Origin: Gammaproteobacteria bacterium
GTDB taxonomy: Bacteria > Pseudomonadota > Gammaproteobacteria > Arenicellales > JAHEKD01
Direction: 5' to 3'
Length of the DNA stretch: 5,475 nt
Assembly: GCA_024638545.1 (NCBI GenBank)
Contig: JAHEKD010000202.1
Coordinates: 1-5,475, forward strand
Each line of letters starts with the position of its first letter. Positions within the stretch are counted from its first letter, which is position 1. Below the pieces are notes generated by a model that was given only the letters and a program-made list of their open reading frames with translations, did not search any database and had not been told where the DNA came from. This document shows, one piece after another, positions 1 through 5,475 of the stretch. The position numbers and the translations under genes were made by a program.

Positions 1-109
1 CCGGCAGATATGCTGATAACATAATGCCGGCCTTTGGTCGTAAAACCCATTCAGGACGCATCCTTTAACCGTCTCGCTACGTAGTCCGGTGAGAAATGCG
101 GGCTAAGGT
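1..109. other. Region downstream of radA; possible IS end and possible start of a further gene
   Basis: No complete gene is visible here and there is no convincing terminator after radA. On the minus strand an ATG at 48-50 opens a frame of 16 codons running off the window (MGFTTKGRHYVISISA). A purine-rich AAGGA stands about 10 bases upstream of it. The TTKGR string recalls the N-terminus of Rrf2-family regulators, but 16 residues are too few for a call. A competing frame from ATG 59-61 is also open to the edge. Plus-strand 90-107 reads GTGAGAAATGCGGGCTAA. It resembles the terminal inverted repeat of an insertion sequence, though I cannot name the family with certainty. If it is one, the element would extend left out of the window and the short frames would belong to it. 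Smaller symmetries (CTACGTAG at 77-84, CCGGCA/TGCCGG arms at 1-6 and 25-30) have no clear meaning. Confidence 0.3.
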
Positions 110-1480
110 TTATGACAGCTCGCGTATCAGGCTGGTGATTTGGTCTATGTGCATGAGCGGATAAATTTTCTTATTTTTTTTTGCTGTTTTTACAGTATTT
201 GCTCTGGGAATCAATATCTGTTCAAATCCCAGTTTAGCTGCTTCCTTAATGCGCTCCTGACCTCGCTGTACAGGCCGGATCTCACCGGTTAATCCTATCT
301 CGCCGAATACGGCGAGTCCGGGCGGCAACACCTTGTTTTGGAAACTGGATAAAATCGCCATCGCAATCGCTAAATCCGCCGCAGGTTCGACGATACGCAC
401 ACCGCCTATAACGTTAACAAAAACATCCTGATCGAAAAGCGAACAACCGCTATGACGATGTAAAACTGCTAATATCATTGCCAGTCGGCTGGGCTCAAGC
501 CCTACCGTTAATCGCCTCGGATTTGCCAGCGGACTTTTATCCACCAGTGCCTGCACCTCGACTAAAAGTGGGCGAGTTCCCTCCATGGCTGCCAGCACCA
601 CACTGCCTGCAGAGAACTTACACTGTCTTGAAATGAACATCGCGGAAGGGTTGCTGACTTCCTTCAGGCCCTGATCAGTCATGGCAAAAACCCCGATCTC
701 ATTGACAGCACCAAATCGATTCTTGATGCCGCGAATCAGCCTGAAACTTGATGACCGGTCACCCTCGAAATATAAAACTGCATCAACCATATGTTCAAGA
801 ATACGCGGACCCGCCAGAGCACCCTCCTTTGTTACGTGACCAATCAGCATCACGACACAACCGGTCTGCTTGGCAAAACGTACGAAAGCAGCAGCAGTCT
901 CTCTAACCTGCGTGACGCTACCTGGCGACGAAGTAAAAGAATCGCTGTAAAATGTCTGGATTGAATCGATGACCAGCACCTGAGGATGGATTTGTTGACA
1001 GGAATTCAGTGTTCGCTCAAGCATATTGTCCGCAACAATCTCTATATTATCTCCCGAGATACCCAAGCGTTCCGCTCTGAGTGCAATCTGCTCGACGGAC
1101 TCCTCACCTGATATATACAAAACCGACACGCTTTCACTCATTGACGACAGGGCTTGCAGTAGCAGTGTCGACTTTCCAATTCCCGGATCGCCGCCAATAA
1201 GGACAACTGATCCCGGGACTAATCCACCTCCCAGCACCCTGTCCAGCTCACCCTGACCCGATGCAATACGAAATGTTTTTGAAGGCTGGATACTGGATAA
1301 TTTTTGCGCTGCTTTGGGCTCAATAAATTCGGTAAAACGCTTTGATATCGCGGTTTTCGCAGTGACCGGCGCCGTTGATTCCGTGAGTGTATTCCAGGCG
1401 CCGCAATCCTGGCATTGACCGGCCCACTTAGGGAATTGACCTGCGCATTGCGAGCATAGATAAACCGACTTCGTGGCCAT
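110..1480 (-). CDS. radA: DNA repair protein RadA (Sms), RecA-like branch-migration ATPase
   Basis: RadA is a cytoplasmic RecA-like helicase that drives branch migration of recombination intermediates together with RecA. The 456-residue length is normal for the family. An N-terminal zinc finger is formed by C9, C12, C23 and C26. The RecA-like core carries Walker A GGDPGIGKS at 96-104 and Walker B VLVIDS at 168-173. The RadA hallmark KNRFG stands at 253-257. The C-terminal third is the Lon-protease-like domain, with GGVRIVEPAADLA around 359-371 and GEIGLTGEIRPV at 393-404. The ATG overlaps the alr stop in TAATG, and no Shine-Dalgarno is visible, so translation is probably coupled to alr. One oddity is a run of nine A in the coding strand (174-182) within the KTAKKNKK tail at 431-438. 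A one-base slip there would end or alter the protein about 20 residues early. The product call is very secure. Confidence 0.97.
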   Translation of the reverse strand: MATKSVYLCSQCAGQFPKWAGQCQDCGAWNTLTESTAPVTAKTAISKRFTEFIEPKAAQKLSSIQPSKTFRIASGQGELDRVLGGGLVPGSVVLIGGDPGIGKSTLLLQALSSMSESVSVLYISGEESVEQIALRAERLGISGDNIEIVADNMLERTLNSCQQIHPQVLVIDSIQTFYSDSFTSSPGSVTQVRETAAAFVRFAKQTGCVVMLIGHVTKEGALAGPRILEHMVDAVLYFEGDRSSSFRLIRGIKNRFGAVNEIGVFAMTDQGLKEVSNPSAMFISRQCKFSAGSVVLAAMEGTRPLLVEVQALVDKSPLANPRRLTVGLEPSRLAMILAVLHRHSGCSLFDQDVFVNVIGGVRIVEPAADLAIAMAILSSFQNKVLPPGLAVFGEIGLTGEIRPVQRGQERIKEAAKLGFEQILIPRANTVKTAKKNKKIYPLMHIDQITSLIRELS

Positions 1481-2589
1481 TAGTCGATATACTGCCGGGG
1501 GACACGATTTGAAACACTGGTTAATAATTCATAAGCAATAGTGCCAGCGTGCCCTGCTATCTCTTTTACAGATAACCTTGAACTCCCCCATAGCAACACC
1601 GGCGAACCTACCGTGGCATCAGAGACTGGAGTCAAATCTACCGCCAGCGTATCCATAGATACCCTGCCCAGTAAGCGACTGGGTTTATCGCAAATCAGTA
1701 TGGGCGTGCCGGTACCGGCGTGACGCGGATATCCGTCCGCATAACCACAGGCAACTATACCTACATTGATATCCTCATCGGCCACAAACGTTTGGCCGTA
1801 TCCAATCCCCTCGCCGCGTTTTAATGTTCTGATACTGATCAGCCTTGAAACTAAACGCATGACCGGCTGAAGCTTTTTGTCCATCGCTTTATCGATCGGG
1901 CTGTTGCTGCCGGTAGTTTTATTAGGGCTCAGTGGCGATACACCGTACAGCATCAGACCCGGACGGTTCCAGTGTTTACGTGTGTCAGGCCAGGCGATGA
2001 TGCCAGCAGAATTTGCAATACTTAAAGGCAGGTTGGTTTTAATAGCCAATTTATGAAAATTTTTGAGCTGAACAGCTGTAAATTCATTGTCAGTCTCGTC
2101 TGCACAGGCAAGATGCGTCATCAGTCCAACCGCATTGACGCAGCCGGAATTCTCAATTCGATTCAGCATGGATAAAAATTCACCTGCATTCATGCCCAGT
2201 CGATTCATCCCCGTGTCAACCTTAAGCCAGGCGTTTATCGGTTGTCTGGAATTATGTTTGCTTATGAGAATATCAAGCTGATAATGGCTGTGGATAACCG
2301 GCATCAGGTTAAAATTTTGCACATCCTTGACCTCATCGGGCTGACAGAATCTCGATAAGACCAGAACGGGTTTATCAATATCATGCTGCCGAAGTTGCAC
2401 AGCCTCTTCGATTGTGGCAACTGCAAAGCCGTCAGCCTGATGCAGAGCCCTGGCACACTGGACGCTGCCGTGGCCATAGGCATCTGCTTTAATTACCGCA
2501 AAATTAAAACTATTTGGAGCTAAGTCTTTGGCAGTGTTGTAGTTTGACCTCAGTGCCGCAAGGTCGATGCGGGCAAGCACGTGAGGCAT
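1480..2589 (-). CDS. alr: Alanine racemase (PLP-dependent)
   Basis: This enzyme interconverts L- and D-alanine, supplying D-Ala for peptidoglycan in the cytoplasm. It is a fold-type III PLP enzyme of 369 residues, close to the usual 360-370. The PLP-binding lysine is K34 in AVIKADAYGHG (31-41). R130 in KVDTGMNRLG (123-132) matches the conserved active-site arginine. RPGLMLYG lies at 209-216. The second catalytic base is Y264 in GIGYGQTF, starting the C-terminal beta domain. M312 in GRVSMD (308-313) and YELL at 353-356 are also conserved. The linker from about 218 to 240, before LQPVM, looks some 8-10 residues longer than in typical Alr proteins; this is judged from memory. The gene starts inside the dnaB stop (TAATG) without a visible Shine-Dalgarno, and radA follows with the same overlap. 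Whether this is a biosynthetic Alr or a catabolic DadX cannot be proved from sequence alone, but the absence of a dadA neighbour favours Alr. Confidence 0.97.
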   Translation of the reverse strand: MPHVLARIDLAALRSNYNTAKDLAPNSFNFAVIKADAYGHGSVQCARALHQADGFAVATIEEAVQLRQHDIDKPVLVLSRFCQPDEVKDVQNFNLMPVIHSHYQLDILISKHNSRQPINAWLKVDTGMNRLGMNAGEFLSMLNRIENSGCVNAVGLMTHLACADETDNEFTAVQLKNFHKLAIKTNLPLSIANSAGIIAWPDTRKHWNRPGLMLYGVSPLSPNKTTGSNSPIDKAMDKKLQPVMRLVSRLISIRTLKRGEGIGYGQTFVADEDINVGIVACGYADGYPRHAGTGTPILICDKPSRLLGRVSMDTLAVDLTPVSDATVGSPVLLWGSSRLSVKEIAGHAGTIAYELLTSVSNRVPRQYID

Positions 2590-3971
2590 TAGAAATTTTG
2601 ATTGAAATTCGGGACATAGCTCTCGAAACGCGTAAATTCACCCCGAAACGTTAAGCGAATTGTTCCCACAGGACCGTTGCGCTGCTTTCCGATAATAAGC
2701 TCAGCGCTGCCTTTATCCGGACTGTCTTCATTATAAACTTCATCGCGATAGACAAACAGGATGACATCAGCGTCCTGTTCGATTGCACCTGAATCACGAA
2801 GATCTGACATGATGGGGCGTTTATTGGGACGCTGTTCTGGGTTACGACTTAGCTGGGACAGTACCATTACCGGAACATCAAGCTCCTTGGCCAGCATTTT
2901 AAGCGAACGGGTCATGTTCGATAACTCGGCGACACGATTTTCATTATCTGTGGTACCCTGCATTAGCTGTAAATAATCAACCACGACTAAACCCAACTTG
3001 CCATCCATTGTCCTCGCCAGGCGCCGTGCGCGGCTGCGAATTTCCAGGGAAGTGATACCTGGCGTATCATCAATATAGATTGGCAAATCGCCCAGTATGC
3101 GTGAGCTGGAAGAAAGTGTATCGATATCAGCCTGGGTTAGCTGGCCTGAACGGATATTTTTTATACTCACCTGACTAAGCGAACTTAAAAATCGCATTAT
3201 TAACTGTTCAGCGGGCATTTCCAGACTAAAAACAGCAACAGCAAGTTTATCCTCACGCACCACATTTTCAACGACATTCATGGCAAATGATGTTTTACCC
3301 ATGGAAGGACGTCCGGCAACAATAACCAGATCGGAGCGCTGAAGACCGGACGTCATCTCGTTCAGGTCTATAAATCCGGTATTCATGCCCGTGAGCTGGC
3401 CTTTAGTCTGTATGAGTTCTTCAATTTTATCGACCGTAATGGCAACCAGATCTCTTGCCGATTTAAAACTGCTCGAGCTGCCGGCATGATTTTGGGCAAT
3501 ATCAAATATAATTTTTTCTGCCTGATCCAGGATCTCACGTGGCTGCTGGTCATTCGGACTATAGGAGGTCTCAATAATTTTATTTCCGGCACTGATTAGC
3601 TGGCGCAAGATCGAGCGTTCGCGAATAATTTCCGCATAAGTCACCAGGTTGGCTGTACCCGGTGTGTTCCTGACCAGCAGGTCGAGATAGGCCAGCCCGC
3701 CCACCGCATCCAGTTTTTCACGTTTATCCAGTAAATCACGCACCGTGACCAGGTCAACGGGATGATTTTCCGACTGCAGACTAACAACAGCATTGAAAAT
3801 TAGCCGGTGTGCGTGGGTATAAAAATCGTTTTCGGCAACCGTGTCAATCACATCGTCAAAACGTTCGTTATCCAGCATTAATCCGCCCAGTACAGACTGT
3901 TCAGCCTCAATTGCCTGGGGCGGTACCTTCATTATTTGGGTAATGTTATCAGATTGGGTGTGCTGGACCAT
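2589..3971 (-). CDS. dnaB: Replicative DNA helicase DnaB
   Basis: DnaB is the hexameric 5'-3' helicase that unwinds the chromosomal fork and recruits primase. Counting from the ATG at 3969-3971 gives 460 residues, the normal size. The N-terminal domain begins with VPPQAIEAEQSVLGGLM (16-32) and continues to about 165. The RecA-like domain has Walker A GRPSMGKTS (220-228), the EMP motif near 251-253, Walker B VVVDYLQL (329-336), LSQLSR (371-376), the SDLRDSGAIEQDAD segment (389-402), and KQRNG near 429-433 with the arginine-finger residue R431. The usual intein sites (GRPSMGKT, LSQLSR) are uninterrupted. A TTG at 3974 lies in frame one codon upstream, but the ATG is preferred. No Shine-Dalgarno precedes either, and a TACAAT box lies just 6 bases upstream, so initiation may be leaderless. 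A terminator separates the gene from rplI upstream, making dnaB the likely first gene of dnaB-alr-radA. Confidence 0.97.
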   Translation of the reverse strand: MVQHTQSDNITQIMKVPPQAIEAEQSVLGGLMLDNERFDDVIDTVAENDFYTHAHRLIFNAVVSLQSENHPVDLVTVRDLLDKREKLDAVGGLAYLDLLVRNTPGTANLVTYAEIIRERSILRQLISAGNKIIETSYSPNDQQPREILDQAEKIIFDIAQNHAGSSSSFKSARDLVAITVDKIEELIQTKGQLTGMNTGFIDLNEMTSGLQRSDLVIVAGRPSMGKTSFAMNVVENVVREDKLAVAVFSLEMPAEQLIMRFLSSLSQVSIKNIRSGQLTQADIDTLSSSSRILGDLPIYIDDTPGITSLEIRSRARRLARTMDGKLGLVVVDYLQLMQGTTDNENRVAELSNMTRSLKMLAKELDVPVMVLSQLSRNPEQRPNKRPIMSDLRDSGAIEQDADVILFVYRDEVYNEDSPDKGSAELIIGKQRNGPVGTIRLTFRGEFTRFESYVPNFNQNF

Positions 3972-3977
3972 CAAATC

Positions 3978-4002
3978 ATTGTATATAAGATATTCGTGTC
4001 AA
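3978..4002 (-). promoter_or_regulatory. Candidate promoter of dnaB-alr-radA
   Basis: Only about 50 bases lie between the terminator and the dnaB ATG, so a promoter should be here. On the minus strand a perfect TTGACA sits at 3997-4002 and a TACAAT at 3978-3983. Their 13-base spacing is too short for a standard sigma70 pair, so both cannot serve as written. Using TACAAT with a weak TTTATT about 17 bases upstream would start transcription almost at the ATG. Using TTGACA at normal spacing leaves only poor -10 matches near the ATG. That a promoter exists here is inferred, and which elements it uses is unresolved. Confidence 0.35.
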
Positions 4003-4015
4003 TAAACCCTGATGC

Positions 4016-4045
4016 AATAAAAAAGCGGTGCGCATGCACCGCTTT
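4016..4045 (-). terminator. Rho-independent terminator of rpsF-rpsR-rplI
   Basis: A perfect 10-bp stem pairs AAAGCGGTGC (4022-4031 on the plus strand) with GCACCGCTTT (4036-4045) around a 4-base loop. On the minus strand the stem runs into TTTTTTATT, the expected U tract. It begins 27 bases past the rplI stop and so should end the ribosomal operon before dnaB. The plus-strand side lacks a good T tract, so the terminator acts on minus-strand transcripts. Confidence 0.93.
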
Positions 4046-4071
4046 CTTGGCTTTCCTGCAAGCTAGTAAGA

Positions 4072-4527
4072 TCAATCAATATCTTCAGGGATCACTTTAA
4101 GATTGAGCTGTGCATTGACCTCGGGATGCAGATGTATATCTATTTGATAGTCACCGATTTCCTTAATTGGACCGTCCGGCATTAAAACTTCTGATCGTTC
4201 AAGCTCATTACCAGTTTTTGTCACTGTATCAGCGATATCAATTGCGGATACTGAACCAAATAATTTGCCTTCTTCAGCAGCTCTGGCAGGAATTTCGATC
4301 ATCATGCCGTTAAGGATATCTGCACGACCCTGGGCTTTTGCTAACAGGTCCTTCTCTTTTGCCACTAATTCTGATTTGCGTGACTCCACGTCGGCCTTGG
4401 CACTTTCAGATGCACGCACTGCCATGCCCTGTGGAATCAGGTAGTTTCTGGCATAACCAGGTTTCACGTTCACTACGTCACCCAGCTGGCCCAGGTTTTG
4501 AATTTTTTGTAATAAGATAATTTCCAT
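4072..4527 (-). CDS. rplI: 50S ribosomal protein bL9
   Basis: bL9 is a two-domain protein of the large subunit that sits at the base of the L1 stalk and affects translational fidelity. The 151-residue length is typical (about 148-151). The N-terminal RNA-binding domain holds the family signature from G13 to A36, including VKPGYARNYLIPQG (21-34). A long connecting helix rich in Ala, Lys and Glu covers about 41-70. The C-terminal domain follows, with the GKLFGSVSAIDIAD segment at 87-100. The start is ATG at 4525-4527, ten bases after the rpsR stop. AGGTGA at 4531-4536 can act as Shine-Dalgarno, though the spacing of 3-4 bases is short. The stop is TGA and the operon terminator follows closely. 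No gene (such as a DUF2232 membrane protein) separates it from rpsR. Confidence 0.97.
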   Translation of the reverse strand: MEIILLQKIQNLGQLGDVVNVKPGYARNYLIPQGMAVRASESAKADVESRKSELVAKEKDLLAKAQGRADILNGMMIEIPARAAEEGKLFGSVSAIDIADTVTKTGNELERSEVLMPDGPIKEIGDYQIDIHLHPEVNAQLNLKVIPEDID

Positions 4528-4537
4528 GATTCACCTG

Positions 4538-4768
4538 TTAGCGATCATGCTGGTCAGTGTAAGGCAGCAATGCAATAAACCTTGCTCTTTTTACGGCAGT
4601 GGCCAGCTGTCTTTGATAACGCGCTTTTGTGCCCGTATTTCGTGAGGGGATGATTTTACCGGTTTCTGTTATGTAGCTTTTGAGAATATCCAGGTCCTTG
4701 TAATCAATCTCGGTGATACCTTCAGCTGTAAATCGGCAAAATTTACGTCTTCTAAAATAGCGACTCAC
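4538..4768 (-). CDS. rpsR: 30S ribosomal protein bS18
   Basis: bS18 binds the platform of the small subunit as a partner of S6. It has 76 residues, the usual size, with the characteristic basic N-terminus [12 protein letters not shown] (2-13). The conserved core covers [13 protein letters not shown] (21-33), [20 protein letters not shown] (37-56) and [13 protein letters not shown] (60-72). The start codon is GTG at 4766-4768, overlapping the rpsF stop in TAGTG. A strong GAGGAGG at 4776-4782 lies 7 bases upstream and supports this start. Close coupling to rpsF suits the equimolar need for S6 and S18, which bind as a heterodimer. No priB lies between the two genes. Confidence 0.97.
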   Translation of the reverse strand: MSRYFRRRKFCRFTAEGITEIDYKDLDILKSYITETGKIIPSRNTGTKARYQRQLATAVKRARFIALLPYTDQHDR

Positions 4769-5223
4769 TATGCGGCCTCCTCGTTTGTTTGATCCTCTTT
4801 TGACTCATCCTTTGAACTGCCAGTCTTTTCAGCGCTATCATTTCCGGCTTGTGCAACGCTTGCAGAAGCTGGTGCGGATGTTGAACCTGGTATTGCACGG
4901 CTATCGTCCTCCTCCACTAAAGGAGAAGGTTCGTTAATCGCACGATTGCGCTTGATAATCATTGAACGAATGATCGCATCGTTATACTTAAAAATGCTTT
5001 CCAATTCTTCACGTATCTCTTCATTACACTCGATATTCATCATTATGTAATGGGCTTTGTGAATTTTATTGATGGTGTAGGCAAGCTGCCTTCTGCCCCA
5101 ATCCTCCTGGCGATGCACGCTTCCGCCTGAATTTTCAACCAGCGTGCGGTAGCGTTCCACCATACCCGGCACCTGTTCACTCTGGTCAGGATGCACCAGA
5201 AATACTATTTCGTAATGTCTCAT
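4768..5223 (-). CDS. rpsF: 30S ribosomal protein bS6
   Basis: bS6 binds the central domain of 16S rRNA as a heterodimer with S18. The ferredoxin-like core spans about 1-97, with [18 protein letters not shown] (1-18), the [13 protein letters not shown] segment (41-53), HYIMMNIE (58-65) and the [14 protein letters not shown] helix-strand (79-92). The total of 151 residues is longer than the 131-135 of Escherichia coli S6. The extra length is a low-complexity tail from about 98, rich in Ser, Ala, Glu and Asp and probably disordered. In enterobacteria the S6 tail ends in Glu and is polyglutamylated by RimK; here it ends EEAA, so that modification is uncertain. The ATG has AGGGAG 7 bases upstream (5231-5236). 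The gene leads the rpsF-rpsR-rplI operon and is preceded by a structured leader. Confidence 0.97.
   Translation of the reverse strand: MRHYEIVFLVHPDQSEQVPGMVERYRTLVENSGGSVHRQEDWGRRQLAYTINKIHKAHYIMMNIECNEEIREELESIFKYNDAIIRSMIIKRNRAINEPSPLVEEDDSRAIPGSTSAPASASVAQAGNDSAEKTGSSKDESKEDQTNEEAA
4776..4782 (-). promoter_or_regulatory. Shine-Dalgarno that fixes the GTG start of rpsR
   Basis: The minus strand reads GAGGAGG, nearly the full anti-16S complement, inside the last codons of rpsF and 7 bases before the GTG. It is the strongest ribosome-binding site in the window. It decides the rpsR start despite the non-ATG codon. Confidence 0.8.
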
Positions 5224-5249
5224 TTAATAACTCCCTATGGATGTAGTCA

Positions 5250-5273
5250 GCTTCCCGGACAATCCGGTGAAGC
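5250..5273 (-). promoter_or_regulatory. Bulged hairpin in the rpsF leader, candidate S6:S18 autoregulatory element
   Basis: In the minus-strand leader RNA, GCTTC (5269-5273) pairs with GAAGC (5250-5254). Above it CCGG (5264-5267) pairs with CCGG (5255-5258), with one bulged A (5268) between the two stems on the 5' side and a 5-base ATTGU loop. That makes nine base pairs. It lies inside the predicted transcript, about 27 bases before the rpsF ATG. Leader RNAs of rpsF in many bacteria bind the S6:S18 complex through a hairpin with a conserved CCG-containing element. The position and the ACCGG string fit, but I could not compare it with the covariance model. Confidence 0.5.
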
Positions 5274-5293
5274 AAGGAGAACGAAGGCAGGCT

Positions 5294-5322
5294 ATTCTAA
5301 TGGATTAAAAACTTAAATGCAA
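5294..5322 (-). promoter_or_regulatory. Sigma70 promoter of rpsF-rpsR-rplI
   Basis: On the minus strand a -35 TTGCAT (5317-5322) and a -10 TAGAAT (5294-5299, five of six consensus bases) are separated by exactly 17 bases of mostly A/T. The discriminator after the -10 is GC-rich (AGCCTGCC), as is common in growth-rate-controlled ribosomal promoters. Transcription should begin near 5287, giving a leader of about 64 bases that contains the hairpin at 5250-5273. Confidence 0.65.
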
Positions 5323-5348
5323 AGGCCGCGCGCCAGACGCCTGTAAAC

Positions 5349-5475
5349 TTAGTTATCTTGAAGTTTTTTTAAATTATCGTCCGAGGTTTGTTGCCAGTAA
5401 GCAGCTAATGACGGATTGGCATCAATACCGAGACCTTTTTTATAAAATTCAGCCAATGAGCGCTGTGCGAATGGA
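5349..5475 (-). CDS. Sel1-repeat protein, C-terminal fragment (5' end outside the window)
   Basis: The last 41 codons of a minus-strand gene end in TAA at 5349-5351. The visible protein contains LAEFYKKGLGIDANPSLAAY, the form of a Sel1/TPR-like helical repeat (small residue, LA.FY..G.G.D.N...A..Y). It is followed by a charged tail ending KKLQDN. Sel1 repeats are protein-protein interaction solenoids, and no specific role can be given from this fragment. The number of repeats, any signal peptide and the start all lie outside the window. The gene ends about 125 bases before rpsF, which has its own promoter, so the two need not share a transcript. No clear intrinsic terminator follows it. Confidence 0.72.
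   Translation of the reverse strand, partial: PFAQRSLAEFYKKGLGIDANPSLAAYWQQTSDDNLKKLQDN

Noticed and set aside
1..30. Inverted repeat CCGGCA/TGCCGG with an 18-base spacer
   Set aside because: The arms are only 6 bp, the loop is long and there is no T tract; it also lies within possible coding sequence.
1026..1256. Plus-strand open frame of 76 codons opposite radA
   Set aside because: It lies wholly antisense to the conserved Walker A and B region of radA, has no ribosome-binding site, and its Ser/Pro-rich translation looks like a codon shadow.
1541..2281. Two plus-strand open frames of 60-64 codons opposite alr
   Set aside because: They mirror conserved alr coding sequence and resemble no family.
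2761..2976. Plus-strand open frame opposite dnaB
   Set aside because: Antisense shadow of the conserved DnaB C-terminal motifs.
3383..3592. Second minus-strand frame inside dnaB
   Set aside because: Out-of-frame overlap with intact dnaB, with no initiation signal or recognisable protein.
2589..3971. Intein in DnaB
   Set aside because: Both usual insertion sites are intact and the protein has normal length.
4338..4520. Plus-strand open frame opposite rplI
   Set aside because: Antisense shadow of the conserved L9 N-terminal domain.
5320..5345. GC-rich stretch after the Sel1 gene as a possible terminator
   Set aside because: Only AGGC/GCCT pair cleanly and the T-rich run is broken; the same bases overlap the rpsF promoter.
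1..5475. CRISPR array, tRNA, rRNA or phage genes
   Set aside because: No regularly spaced repeats, tRNA-like cloverleaf, rRNA or phage proteins were seen on either strand.

Overview
This window reads as ordinary core chromosome of a gammaproteobacterium. The evidence is the S6-S18-L9-DnaB-Alr-RadA gene order and protein sequences that look gammaproteobacterial throughout. By eye the base composition is moderate (mid to upper 40s % GC). I cannot name a genus. Every gene I can support lies on the minus strand, so the window is read from right to left.

Right edge (about 5349-5475): the last 41 codons of a Sel1-repeat protein that begins outside the window. Next, 5224-5348 is a regulatory stretch with a well-formed sigma70 promoter (TTGCAT, 17 bp, TAGAAT). 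Its short leader carries a bulged hairpin just ahead of rpsF. By position and shape this fits the autoregulatory S6:S18 leader family.

Ribosomal operon (4072-5223): rpsF, rpsR and rplI (S6, S18, L9) are packed tightly. rpsF and rpsR share one base, and rpsR begins with GTG. The operon closes with a textbook intrinsic terminator at 4016-4045. No priB lies between rpsF and rpsR, unlike in enterobacteria.

Replication, wall and repair operon (110-3971): dnaB (replicative helicase), alr (alanine racemase) and radA (branch-migration helicase). They are joined by two identical TAATG stop/start overlaps, neither with a visible Shine-Dalgarno sequence, so alr and radA probably depend on translational coupling. 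dnaB also lacks a Shine-Dalgarno sequence, and a -10-like box ends only 6 bases before its ATG, which raises the possibility of a leaderless transcript.

Left edge (1-109): non-coding sequence follows radA. It holds a GTGAGAAATGCGGGCTAA stretch that may be the end of an insertion sequence, and possibly the start of another minus-strand gene cut by the window edge.

I see no wholly new system here. The observations most worth checking are the rpsF leader hairpin, the SD-less starts of dnaB, alr and radA, the A9 run near the end of radA, and the sequence at the left edge.
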